From contig CBFHQL010000005.1 of NCBI GenBank assembly GCA_965658025.1, forward strand, positions 62,001 through 126,000: DNA of 64,000 nt, in the 5' to 3' direction. Shown here in pieces: positions 26,553-34,578 of the stretch. The notes under the pieces are model-generated. The model saw only the letters and a list, made by a program, of their open reading frames with translations, ran no database searches and was not told where the DNA came from. The position numbers and the translations under genes were made by a program. The number at the start of each line of letters is the position of its first letter. The stretch's first letter is position 1. This DNA comes from UBA3537 sp965658025 (GTDB lineage Bacteria; Bacteroidota; Bacteroidia; Flavobacteriales; Flavobacteriaceae).

Positions 26553-27163
26553 AATTGTTGAATAAAGTTTTTTAGTTTAATATCGTCTTTAAGTCCTGGT
26601 TTTAGTTCAAATTTACTGTTGATGTCTATTGCATAACACTGCTTGGCTGCGGTACTTTTTTTGAACGTGTTCAAAGATTCTATCTGTTCCAATCCAATAC
26701 CACCACTCAAAAAATAAGGTTTGTCTGCAGTGTAATTTTCCAACACGCTCCAATCAAAACAAAATCCGTTTCCACCAGGATTTGGACCTTTTGTATCAAA
26801 GAGAAAATAATCTACATACGGTTCATAGGGGGTAAGTTGATTAAAATCAAATTCATTTTTTATTGAAAACACTTTGATGATTTCTAAAGCTTCATTTTTA
26901 AGTTGTTTACAAAATTCTGGTGGTTCTTGACCATGCAGTTGAACAGCATCTAAAACATGTTTTTCGATGTTGTTTTTTATATTTTCGATTGATTCATTAA
27001 CAAAAACCCCTACTTTTTTTATGGTTTTTGGCACTTCTGGAATGGGTTCTAAAACATAGCGAGGAGATTTTTCATAAAATATAAAACCCATGTAATCTGG
27101 CTTTAGTGCTGCCACATCCAAAATATTGTCTTGATATTTCATGCCACATATTTTCAGTTTCAT
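26549..27163 (-). CDS. trpF: Phosphoribosylanthranilate isomerase
   Basis: Isomerises phosphoribosylanthranilate to CdRP in tryptophan synthesis. The 204-residue TIM barrel starts with KLKICGMKY (catalytic Cys) and contains VQLHGQE, FLFDTKGPNPGGNG (general-acid Asp) and FLSGGIGLEQI. Start and stop overlap trpC and trpB by 4 bp each, so the three are translationally coupled. Confidence 0.96.
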   Translation of the reverse strand: MKLKICGMKYQDNILDVAALKPDYMGFIFYEKSPRYVLEPIPEVPKTIKKVGVFVNESIENIKNNIEKHVLDAVQLHGQEPPEFCKQLKNEALEIIKVFSIKNEFDFNQLTPYEPYVDYFLFDTKGPNPGGNGFCFDWSVLENYTADKPYFLSGGIGLEQIESLNTFKKSTAAKQCYAIDINSKFELKPGLKDDIKLKNFIQQL

Positions 27164-27945
27164 GCTTCTAGGGTTTTTATAAATTCTGTTGCACTTTCAC
27201 CTGGGTTATTCGTTTTCATGAAATTTTCACCAATCAAAAATCCTTTGAATCCAAAGGGTTGTAGTGCTTTAATAGCTTCTGTTGAGCTGATGCCACTTTC
27301 TGAAACTTTTACAAATTCGTCGGGGATTAGTGCGCTTAATGCTGTGCTGTGCTTTAGATCGACCTCAAATGTTTTTAAATTTCTATTGTTTACGCCAATC
27401 ATGTCCAACGAAGGCATAATAGATTTGTGTAATTCTTCTTCATTGTGGACTTCGAGAAGCACTTCTAAATCGAGCTGTTGCGCAAATTCAGAAAGGGTTT
27501 GGATTTCCGTTCTGCTGAGCACCGCTGCAATCAATAAAATTACATCTGCACCATACGCATTGGCTTCAATTATTTGATAGGGATCTATGATAAATTCTTT
27601 ACGTAAAAGCGGTAAAGCACAGCTGGCTCGTGCAGTGAGTAAATCGTCGAGACTTCCCCCAAAATATTTCATATCTGTAAGTACAGACATGCCGCAAACT
27701 CCAGCATCTTGATATCCCTTTGCGACGTCTTGAACATTCAAATTTTGGTTGATGATGGCTTTGGATGGTGATCGACGTTTATGTTCCGCAATGATGCCTG
27801 TTGTACTGCTCTTTAAGCGTGATTTTAAAGAATTTTTTGAACGATCAAAAAGAACAGACTGTTGCAGTTGGTTTACAGGAATGAGTGCTTTTCTTAGCGC
27901 TACCTCCTGACGTTTATCTTTTATGATTTTTTCTAGAATCGTCAT
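27160..27945 (-). CDS. trpC: Indole-3-glycerol phosphate synthase
   Basis: Closes the indole ring from CdRP. The 261 residues contain the family elements AEHKRRSPSKAIIN, LLRKEFIIDPYQI, LEVLLEVHNEEEL, GVNNRNLKTFEVDL and SESGISS. It is not fused to TrpF, unlike in enterobacteria. It begins 1 bp after trpD and overlaps trpF by 4 bp. Confidence 0.97.
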   Translation of the reverse strand: MTILEKIIKDKRQEVALRKALIPVNQLQQSVLFDRSKNSLKSRLKSSTTGIIAEHKRRSPSKAIINQNLNVQDVAKGYQDAGVCGMSVLTDMKYFGGSLDDLLTARASCALPLLRKEFIIDPYQIIEANAYGADVILLIAAVLSRTEIQTLSEFAQQLDLEVLLEVHNEEELHKSIMPSLDMIGVNNRNLKTFEVDLKHSTALSALIPDEFVKVSESGISSTEAIKALQPFGFKGFLIGENFMKTNNPGESATEFIKTLEA

Positions 27946-27946
27946 G

Positions 27947-28933
27947 TTATAGTGCGGTTAATTTTGTCAGACATGTTTTGGCTTTGCCACTCAGTAAACT
28001 TTCTTGAGCATGTTCAAATCCTTCTTTGTGGGTGATTTGTTTTGCGGTAGCAATAGCCAATCCAGCATTGGCACAGACCACATTATTTTGTGCTTCGGTT
28101 CCTTTTCCAGAGATGATGGAATCGAAAATTTTAGTAGCTTCTTGAACAGTGTTGCCTCCAAATATTGTTGTTGGTGCAATGGACTGCACATCCAAATCGC
28201 TTGGAGTAAATAACAATTCCGATTGGTTGGAAACAATTTTTGCAGAATTGGTTAATGAGAGTTCGTCGTATCCCCCCAAATCATGAACAATGCTGTAGTT
28301 TTTATCAGTTTGCTGATAGAGGTAGTTGTATAATCTTAACAATTCTAAATTGAATACGCCTACCATTTGATGTTTTGGAAAGGATGGATTGACCATAGGC
28401 CCCAACATATTAAAAAACGTTTTGATGCCCAATGCTTTTCTTATGGGTGCTACATTTTTCATTGCAGGATGAAACAATGGGGCGTGAAGCACACAAATAT
28501 TTGCGGTTTCTATGGCTTTTTTTAGGTGGTCTTGGTCATTTGAAAAAGTGACCCCCAAAGCTTCCAAAACATTGGAAGAACCACAGGCCGAAGACACGCC
28601 ATAGTTTCCGTGTTTGGCTACAGCAACACCGGCACCAGCGGTTACAAAAGATGAAAGTGTAGAAATATTGAATGTATCTTTACCGTCACCACCTGTTCCG
28701 CACAAATCAATAGGATTATAGCTTTTCAGATCTACAGCAATACACAGTTCCAACAGGGCATCTCTAAAGCCCTGTAGTTCCTCTACAGTAATGCTACGCA
28801 TCATATATACCGTTAGAAAAGAAGCGATTTGCGTCTGATTATAATCTCCTTTAGAAATACTGATCAGAATTTGTTTTGCTTCTTCAGCACTAATGCTTTC
28901 GTGGTTTATGAGTCGATTTAAGAGTACTTTCAT
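27947..28933 (-). CDS. trpD: Anthranilate phosphoribosyltransferase
   Basis: Transfers phosphoribose from PRPP to anthranilate. The 328 residues show the PRPP/metal motifs DLCGTGGDGKDTFNISTLS and KHGNYGVSSACGSSNVLE, and FFNMLGPMVNP. It is a stand-alone enzyme, not fused to TrpG. It lies 4 bp after trpG. Confidence 0.97.
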   Translation of the reverse strand: MKVLLNRLINHESISAEEAKQILISISKGDYNQTQIASFLTVYMMRSITVEELQGFRDALLELCIAVDLKSYNPIDLCGTGGDGKDTFNISTLSSFVTAGAGVAVAKHGNYGVSSACGSSNVLEALGVTFSNDQDHLKKAIETANICVLHAPLFHPAMKNVAPIRKALGIKTFFNMLGPMVNPSFPKHQMVGVFNLELLRLYNYLYQQTDKNYSIVHDLGGYDELSLTNSAKIVSNQSELLFTPSDLDVQSIAPTTIFGGNTVQEATKIFDSIISGKGTEAQNNVVCANAGLAIATAKQITHKEGFEHAQESLLSGKAKTCLTKLTAL

Positions 28934-28937
28934 TTCT

Positions 28938-29504
28938 TTATGAATTAATCCAATTTTTTAACATAGTTTTTCCATCTGGAGTCAATACAGACTCTGGATG
29001 AAACTGCACTCCTTTGACATCAAAATCTCTGTGTCTGAGTGCCATTATTTGATTGTTTTCATCAACGGACGTTATTTCAAGACAGTCTGGAAGTTGACCT
29101 TTTACAACCCAAGAATGATAACGACCAACGTCAATGACTGGCCCTGTGTTTTTGAACAAAATTTCATCTTCTGAGGTGATTTTAACTTTGGTTTGAACGC
29201 CGTGATACACGGTATCTAAGTTGTGTAGTTCAGCGCCAAAAACCTCGCCAATGGCTTGCATTCCAAGACAAACACCCAATATGCTTTTTGTTGGCGCATA
29301 GGTTTTGATTATGGGTTTAAGAAGTCCAGCTTCATCAGGGATACCAGGGCCTGGAGAGAGTACAATTTTGTCAAAAGGGACAACATCGTCTAACTCGAGC
29401 CGATCGTTGCGAACAACTTCAACCCTGCATTCCAAATCTTCTAAATAGTGTACCAAATTATAAGTAAAACTGTCGTAATTGTCTATGACTAAAATATCTT
29501 TCAT
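28938..29504 (-). CDS. trpG: Anthranilate synthase, glutamine amidotransferase component
   Basis: Supplies ammonia from glutamine to TrpE. The 188 residues are a class I glutaminase domain with the oxyanion-loop LSPGPGIP (49-56), nucleophile Cys79 in GVCLGMQ and the His-Glu pair in VQFHPES near the C terminus. It could also serve PabB in folate synthesis, as in other bacteria with one such subunit. It lies 1 bp after trpE. Confidence 0.95.
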   Translation of the reverse strand: MKDILVIDNYDSFTYNLVHYLEDLECRVEVVRNDRLELDDVVPFDKIVLSPGPGIPDEAGLLKPIIKTYAPTKSILGVCLGMQAIGEVFGAELHNLDTVYHGVQTKVKITSEDEILFKNTGPVIDVGRYHSWVVKGQLPDCLEITSVDENNQIMALRHRDFDVKGVQFHPESVLTPDGKTMLKNWINS

Positions 29505-29505
29505 G

Positions 29506-30906
29506 TTAAATTTTTTCTGCCCGTTTGATGGCTTTTGTAAGGGCGCCTAGCTTGTTATAAACTTCTTGTAATTCATTTTCGGAATTCGATTTTGATACGA
29601 TTCCTGCACCTGCTTGCCAGTGCAATTGTTGATTTTTGCTCAAAAAAGTTCGGATCATAATGGCGTGGTTATAATTGCCTTTAAAATCCATAAACCCAAT
29701 CGCGCCTCCATAGAATCCTCGACTGTTTTTTTCATAGGTTTCTATCAGCTCCATCGCTTTATACTTTGGCGCTCCTGAAAGTGTTCCAGCAGGAAAAGTA
29801 TCGGCTACAATTTGCATGGTAGGTGTTTGATCTCGAACCGTACCCACAACTTTACTAACCAAGTGAATCACGTGTGAAAAAAATTGAATTTCACGATAGT
29901 TTTCTACGTTAACCTCTGAGCAATGACGGCTAAGGTCGTTTCGGGCCAAATCGACAAGCATGACATGTTCACTATTTTCTTTTTCATCGTCCACTAATTC
30001 TTGTGCCAATGCGGAGTCTTTCATATCATCTCCAGATCGAGCAAAGGTTCCTGCTATGGGATGAATTTCAGCGTTTTTATTTTTTACGACAAGTTGAGCT
30101 TCAGGAGAACTTCCAAAAATTTTAAATGATCCATAGTCAAAGTAAAACAAGTAGGGCGAAGGATTTATACTGCGTAAAGCACGATATACATTAAAGTCGT
30201 CTCCTTTAAATTTTTGTTGAAATTTACGCGATAAAACCAACTGAAATACATCGCCTCTTTGGCAGTGTTTTTTGGCAATCTCCACATGATTTTTAAACTC
30301 ATCATCGGTTAAATTGGATTCAATGGCATTGGTAGTTTCAAAGCCATATACTGCAAATCGATCCATGCTGATGATGTGGTGCAATTCGTCAATGTTATTT
30401 TCATTCTCATAGCAATGTGCAAAAATATATGCTTCGTTTTTGAAATGATTTATCGCTATAATGTTCTGATATACAGCATATTGTAATTCAGGTATTGCTA
30501 TAGAGTTTTCTTTGGCTGATAGCTCAATGGTTTCAAAATATTTTACTGCATCATAAGCCGTATACCCAAAAAGCCCATTATTTATAAATTTAAATTCATC
30601 ATTGGTTTGGGTTTCAAATTGTTTTGTGAACTGATGAATTTCATTGGTTACTTCGCTGTTTTCTATAGTCGCACTTTCTTTTGTGTGGTCAGGATATATT
30701 TTTGTCAGCGTGTTGCCTTGTATTTTGATTGATGCTATGGGGTTGCAACAGATGTACGAAAAACTATTGTCGTTTCCATGGTAGTCGCTACTTTCCAGCA
30801 GCATACTGTTGGGAAATTTATCTCTAATTTTCAAGTAAATACTAACAGGCGAAAGCGTATCTGCCAATATTTTTTTGTAGTGTGTATGTAGTTTATATGT
30901 TTTCAT
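29506..30906 (-). CDS. trpE: Anthranilate synthase component I
   Basis: Converts chorismate and ammonia to anthranilate, the committed step of tryptophan synthesis. The 466 residues have an N-terminal regulatory half that begins with LSPVSIYLKIRD and contains LLESSDYHG. Family LLES-S positions take part in tryptophan feedback. The catalytic half includes GDVFQLVLSRKF, SPEAQLVVKN, IAGTFARSGDD, VDLARNDLSR, FPAGTLSGAPKYKA and GFYGGAIGF. It is first of seven genes, directly behind the attenuator. The terminator T run ends just before the ATG, leaving no room for a Shine-Dalgarno sequence. Confidence 0.97.
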   Translation of the reverse strand: MKTYKLHTHYKKILADTLSPVSIYLKIRDKFPNSMLLESSDYHGNDNSFSYICCNPIASIKIQGNTLTKIYPDHTKESATIENSEVTNEIHQFTKQFETQTNDEFKFINNGLFGYTAYDAVKYFETIELSAKENSIAIPELQYAVYQNIIAINHFKNEAYIFAHCYENENNIDELHHIISMDRFAVYGFETTNAIESNLTDDEFKNHVEIAKKHCQRGDVFQLVLSRKFQQKFKGDDFNVYRALRSINPSPYLFYFDYGSFKIFGSSPEAQLVVKNKNAEIHPIAGTFARSGDDMKDSALAQELVDDEKENSEHVMLVDLARNDLSRHCSEVNVENYREIQFFSHVIHLVSKVVGTVRDQTPTMQIVADTFPAGTLSGAPKYKAMELIETYEKNSRGFYGGAIGFMDFKGNYNHAIMIRTFLSKNQQLHWQAGAGIVSKSNSENELQEVYNKLGALTKAIKRAEKI

Positions 30907-30908
30907 TT

Positions 30909-30940
30909 AAAAAAAAAAGGCCTGTCGTGATGACAAGCCT
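30909..30940 (-). terminator. Trp attenuator terminator
   Basis: On the minus strand AGGCTTGTC and GACAGGCCT form a 9-bp stem (one G-U pair) around the 5-nt loop ATCAC, followed by an uninterrupted run of about ten T. It lies between the trpL leader peptide and trpE, which is the expected place for attenuation. The stretch TCACGAC (loop and 3' arm, plus-strand 30924-30930) is fully complementary to GTCGTGA at the leader stop codon, giving a possible competing structure. Confidence 0.9.
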
Positions 30941-30965
30941 AGATATATTTATATACGAGGGGTGC

Positions 30966-31022
30966 TCACGACTGTTGAAATCGAGTTGCCCACCACCAAG
31001 TATTTTGTTTTGTATTATTCAT
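30966..31022 (-). CDS. trpL: Trp operon leader peptide with three consecutive Trp codons
   Basis: An 18-codon open frame, MNNTKQNTWWWATRFQQS, ending in TGA 25 nt before the terminator stem. Codons 9-11 are TGG TGG TGG, an arrangement expected only if ribosome stalling on scarce Trp-tRNA senses tryptophan. A perfect -7 element and a -33 TTG at 19-nt spacing lie immediately upstream. The ATG begins only 8 nt after the -7 element, so the transcript would be nearly leaderless. The Trp codons (GGTG) can also pair with the downstream CACC to form an early pause hairpin. Low Trp should favour read-through into trpE. Confidence 0.88.
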   Translation of the reverse strand: MNNTKQNTWWWATRFQQS

Positions 31023-31030
31023 ATTTTGGC

Positions 31031-31060
31031 CAAATATAAGCACCTTTTTTTATAGTACAA
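31031..31060 (-). promoter_or_regulatory. Trp operon promoter (TTG-N19-TATATTTG)
   Basis: On the minus strand a -33 TTG (31060-31058) and a -7 TATATTTG (31038-31031) are spaced by 19 nt, an exact match to the Bacteroidota sigma-A promoter. It drives trpL-trpEGDCFBA. Confidence 0.85.
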
Positions 31061-31076
31061 ATATTTTTTTAAATAT

Positions 31077-31640
31077 TTAAAATTTTAATTTAACATTGAG
31101 GTCAAATTCATCGTATATAGCACGGTCTTTTAATCCGTCAAAAAAGCTCGCTGAGCCATACTTTACATCAAATTTTGTGCGGTCAATTTTCAACTCAGTC
31201 ACTGCAGAATCTTTAAACAGTTCCATTGTAAAAGTAACTTCATTTGTAATGCCTTTAATGGTTAAATCTCCTTTTATGAAGTATTTATTTCCATTTTGCT
31301 TTACTGATGTAAAATTTAAAAGCGCTGCTTTGTGTTTTTTAACTCCAAAAAAGTCATCGCTTTTCAAATGTCCGTCAAGTTTTGCTTTGTAGTCTCCTTC
31401 AATATCTGTGGTATTGATGGTCGTCATATCCATTACAAATTTACCTCCTGTAAGTTTGTTGCCTTCAAAAATAAGTGCTCCGCTATCCAAAGAGATTGTT
31501 CCTTCGTGTTGTCCTGTGACTTTATACCCAGTCCATTTCACAATACTTTCTTCAACATTAATAGGTTTGATTGTTTCTGCATTGAATGCAAAAAGTGTAA
31601 GTGCTACAAATGCTATAACTAATAATTTAATTGGTTTCAT
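31077..31640 (-). CDS. YceI-family periplasmic protein
   Basis: An exported lipocalin-like protein. The family binds polyprenyl or other lipophilic molecules in the periplasm. With the start at MKPIKLLVIAF the precursor has 187 residues and a signal peptide cleaved after FNAE or nearby. The domain runs from ESIVKWTGYKVTGQHEGTI through FFGVKKHKAALLNFTSVKQNG and ends in FDLNVKLKF. A codon at 31667 would add nine residues before the signal and is less likely. It is divergent from the TlpA-like gene. Confidence 0.85.
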   Translation of the reverse strand: MKPIKLLVIAFVALTLFAFNAETIKPINVEESIVKWTGYKVTGQHEGTISLDSGALIFEGNKLTGGKFVMDMTTINTTDIEGDYKAKLDGHLKSDDFFGVKKHKAALLNFTSVKQNGNKYFIKGDLTIKGITNEVTFTMELFKDSAVTELKIDRTKFDVKYGSASFFDGLKDRAIYDEFDLNVKLKF

Positions 31641-31733
31641 AAGGTTGTAATTTTTTAATTGCCTCACAAAGTTCTAAATTTAATTTCAAAAATTGTAATT
31701 TAGTCAATAAATTTTTGTTAAAGTTTTATTGGT

Positions 31734-32210
31734 ATGAAATTCCTCAAAATTACTGTTTTACTCCTACTTGTTTTTAGTTGTGAACCAAAACAAGACAAAT
31801 TGGAAGTGTATGATTTTCAAGGAGTTGAACAGTTTTTGTATTCTAATGATTCTAAAACTCATGTGGTTAATTTTTGGGCTACTTGGTGTGCGCCTTGTGT
31901 GAAAGAATTGCCTTACTTTGAGCAAATTCAAGACAAATATGCAGACGAGGTAGAGGTCATCCTCATAAGTTTGGACTTTCCAAGCCAATATGAGACAAAA
32001 TTAAAACCCTTTTTAAAAGAAAAACAATTAAAATCAAAAGTCATCGTTTTAGATGATGTAGACATGAATTCTTGGATTCCAAAAATTGATTCAAAATGGG
32101 ATGGAGCTATTCCTGTCACTCTAATTTACAATAAGAAAAAACGTCAATTTTATCCCCAGTCATTTACTTATGATCAATTGATGACTGAGGTTAAAAAATT
32201 TATAAACTAA
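31734..32210 (+). CDS. TlpA-like thioredoxin-fold lipoprotein
   Basis: A 158-residue protein with a lipoprotein signal (LVFSC, lipid Cys16) and one thioredoxin fold carrying WCAPC (Cys52, Cys55) after VVNFWAT. The cis-Pro region is GAIPVTLIYNKKK. It probably reduces disulfides in the periplasm. It is first of a four-gene redox set, 11 bp before the redoxin gene. Confidence 0.9.
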   Translation: MKFLKITVLLLLVFSCEPKQDKLEVYDFQGVEQFLYSNDSKTHVVNFWATWCAPCVKELPYFEQIQDKYADEVEVILISLDFPSQYETKLKPFLKEKQLKSKVIVLDDVDMNSWIPKIDSKWDGAIPVTLIYNKKKRQFYPQSFTYDQLMTEVKKFIN

Positions 32211-32221
32211 AACTCTAAATC

Positions 32222-32821
32222 ATGAAAAAAATAAATTTATTTTTTCTAGCCACTTTTTTTACAACCACAGTGCTTTCAGCCCAAAGCGGCTACGATATTG
32301 GCGCAACTGCAACTGATTTCAAACTTGAAAATATAGACCGGACTTTTGTGTCACTTTCAGATTTTGAAGAGGCCAAAGGATTTATTGTTGTATTCACATG
32401 CAACACCTGTCCTTATGCTGTTGCCTACGAAGATCGCATTGAGGCGCTCAACAAAAAGTATGCCTCTAAAGGATATCCTGTTGTTGCCATTATGCCCAAT
32501 AATATTGAAATCAAACCTGGAGATTCTTTAAATGCTATGAAACAGCGCGCCAAAGAAAAAGGATTTACGTTTCCTTACCTCATTGATCGTGAGCAAACTA
32601 TTTTCCCGCAATATGGTGCGACCAAAACACCACATGTATATATTTTAGAAAAAACTAAAGATGCTAATATAGTACGCTACATTGGTGCAATTGACGACAA
32701 TTACAAAGATGCTGATGCAGTTGATAAAAAATATGTTGAAGATGCCGTAAATGCTTTATTGGCAAAAAAACCTATACCCGTCACAAAAACACGTGCCATT
32801 GGTTGTTCAATTAAAATTTAA
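32222..32821 (+). CDS. Exported redoxin / thioredoxin-family protein
   Basis: A 199-residue protein with a Sec signal (cleavage near LSAQS) and an AhpC-TSA/redoxin-type fold. The redox motif is FTCNTCPYA, with Cys60 and Cys63 spaced as CxxC. Further signatures are FPYLIDREQTIFPQYGATKTPHVYIL. The family resembles ResA and thiol peroxidases but its electron partner is unknown. The terminal RAIGCSIKI contains an extra Cys. It is likely co-transcribed with the TlpA-like gene. Confidence 0.87.
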   Translation: MKKINLFFLATFFTTTVLSAQSGYDIGATATDFKLENIDRTFVSLSDFEEAKGFIVVFTCNTCPYAVAYEDRIEALNKKYASKGYPVVAIMPNNIEIKPGDSLNAMKQRAKEKGFTFPYLIDREQTIFPQYGATKTPHVYILEKTKDANIVRYIGAIDDNYKDADAVDKKYVEDAVNALLAKKPIPVTKTRAIGCSIKI

Positions 32822-32875
32822 ATGTAACAATTTGACTATTATAACGTCTTATCATAATATAACTTTAAACCAAAA

Positions 32876-33187
32876 ATGAAAAACTTAACGCAAGAAGAAT
32901 GGGTAAATGAGCTTTCAAAAACACCTGGAGCAAAAATACTGGACGTCCGTACAGATGCTGAAATTGAAGAAGGTATCATACCTAATGCTTTTAACATTGA
33001 TATTTACAAAGGTCAAGGATTTATATCCGAATTAGAAAAGCTAGACAAAAATGACCACTATTTTGTGTATTGTAGAGCAGGATCGCGAAGCGCTCAAGCT
33101 TGTGCTGTGATGCAACAAATGGGATTTGAACACACCTACAATTTAGAGGGAGGATTTAGTGAATGGACAGGTGATGTTGAACACTAA
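32876..33187 (+). CDS. Single-domain rhodanese-like protein, cytosolic
   Basis: A 103-residue protein that could carry sulfane sulfur as a persulfide. The active-site loop CRAGSRSA holds Cys66. The N-terminal ILDVRTDAEIEEGIIPNAFNID and C-terminal LEGGFSEW are standard for the fold. It has no signal peptide, unlike its neighbour, so the pair would act on both sides of the membrane. Confidence 0.9.
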   Translation: MKNLTQEEWVNELSKTPGAKILDVRTDAEIEEGIIPNAFNIDIYKGQGFISELEKLDKNDHYFVYCRAGSRSAQACAVMQQMGFEHTYNLEGGFSEWTGDVEH

Positions 33188-33199
33188 ATATAAATTATC

Positions 33200-33595
33200 A
33201 TGAAGAATTTTTTTTTACTAACGACTTTGGTTTGTGCTTGTTTTTTTTACAATTGTAAGCAGCAAACAAAGACACAAAATTTACAACTTATCACTTCTGA
33301 GGAAATGGAAGAATTATTGAACTTGGAAGACATTCAATTGGTCGATGTTCGTACGCCTTCAGAGTACAATGAGGGGCATGTACCTAATGCACTAAATATA
33401 GATTTTTTGGATGAAAATTTTGACAAACAAATTGAATCTCTTGACAAATCTAAACCTATAATTGTATATTGTAAGTCTGGAGGCAGAAGTGCCAAATGTG
33501 CTTCCAAACTTGCTGAAAAAGGGTTTGAAAAAATCTATGATTTAGAAGGTGGATTTTCTCAGTGGAAATTCAAAGGATTGTCTATCGAATACTAG
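33200..33595 (+). CDS. Rhodanese-like lipoprotein
   Basis: A 131-residue precursor with a lipoprotein signal (FFYNC, lipid Cys19) and one rhodanese domain with the loop CKSGGRSA (Cys91). VDVRTPSEYNEGHVPNALNID and LEGGFSQW match the fold. It follows the cytosolic rhodanese by 12 bp. Its TAG stop shares 4 bp with the convergent nucleotidyltransferase stop. Confidence 0.9.
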   Translation: MKNFFLLTTLVCACFFYNCKQQTKTQNLQLITSEEMEELLNLEDIQLVDVRTPSEYNEGHVPNALNIDFLDENFDKQIESLDKSKPIIVYCKSGGRSAKCASKLAEKGFEKIYDLEGGFSQWKFKGLSIEY

Positions 33596-34482
33596 GGTTT
33601 TTGCCACAGTGGTGAAGGGTATATTCCATCTTTTGTAAGTTGTAGTAATGTATCAACGGCCACTTTTTTGTCATCGTAATAGGTAACGCCAAACCATTGG
33701 CTTTTTGTGGTCATTACATCTACAGAAACGTGCCCATTTTCCATCATTTCTTGTGCCACAAAAGGGAGGTAAATTTCTTTGTTTTCGTGATTGTTTTTAT
33801 CTGCCAAAAATTGAGAAAAATATTCTTTTGTATAATCAAAAATAAGGGGGTTACAAATCCAAAAATTCATTGATACTGAAGCATCTGCATCCAATTCTAC
33901 ACCAGATTCTTCATCAATTATTTGTTCATCTTTCTTTACAATTTTTGTACGTTCTTTTATGGATTTTAACTTGTTGTTTTCTATAGTGCATACGCCTCTA
34001 GATACTGAGCCAAAGTCAGAAAGTGTGTCTTCTAGGCGGTATGCAACCAGTGCAAATGTGGATAAATTTTTCTGCGTTTTGATGAAGTCTGCAGCACTTT
34101 CAAAAGCTTTTTCACCGTAATAATCATCAGCATTGATAATGACAAATGGTGTTTTTATGACATTTCTTGCAGTCCATACAGCATGAGCCGTTCCCCACGG
34201 TTTTTTTCTTTCGTGTGGAACATCTATTCCATTTGGTATATCCTCAATTTTTTGAACAAGTACATCTAGTTCTACTTGGCTACCGATACGCTCTGAAAGA
34301 TGTTTTTGTAGAAATTCTTGATTTTCTTGTTTGGTAATCACAACAATGTGATTGAAGCCATTTTTTAAAGCATCAAAAATGCTAAACTCCATCAAAAATT
34401 CGCCTGCTGGACCAAGATCATCAAATTGCTTCAGTTTTCCGTATCGACTTCCACTGCCGGCCGCCATCAAGAGTAATGTCAT
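33592..34482 (-). CDS. Nucleotidyltransferase (sugar-phosphate type)
   Basis: A 296-residue protein of the NTP-transferase fold, which normally makes NDP-sugars. The nucleotide loop is TLLLMAAGSGSRYGKLKQ, with FVIINADDYYG as the metal-binding Asp pair. The ATG at 34482 is preferred over 34506 because the upper codon overlaps a TATTTTTG promoter element. Substrate is unknown. Similar stand-alone genes are widespread in Bacteroidota. Confidence 0.82.
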   Translation of the reverse strand: MTLLLMAAGSGSRYGKLKQFDDLGPAGEFLMEFSIFDALKNGFNHIVVITKQENQEFLQKHLSERIGSQVELDVLVQKIEDIPNGIDVPHERKKPWGTAHAVWTARNVIKTPFVIINADDYYGEKAFESAADFIKTQKNLSTFALVAYRLEDTLSDFGSVSRGVCTIENNKLKSIKERTKIVKKDEQIIDEESGVELDADASVSMNFWICNPLIFDYTKEYFSQFLADKNNHENKEIYLPFVAQEMMENGHVSVDVMTTKSQWFGVTYYDDKKVAVDTLLQLTKDGIYPSPLWQKP

Positions 34483-34503
34483 TTGTGTAAATTTTTGTTC
34501 CCG

Positions 34504-34511
34504 CAAAAATA
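34504..34511 (-). promoter_or_regulatory. -7 promoter element (TATTTTTG) for the nucleotidyltransferase
   Basis: A perfect TAnnTTTG match ending 21 nt before the ATG at 34482. It overlaps the alternative upstream start and so argues against it. Confidence 0.45.
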
Positions 34512-34578
34512 GAGTTTTTCGTTCAACTGCACTTATTTATTTTGTATTTTCGCAATCCAAACCATTTTAACTTTATTG

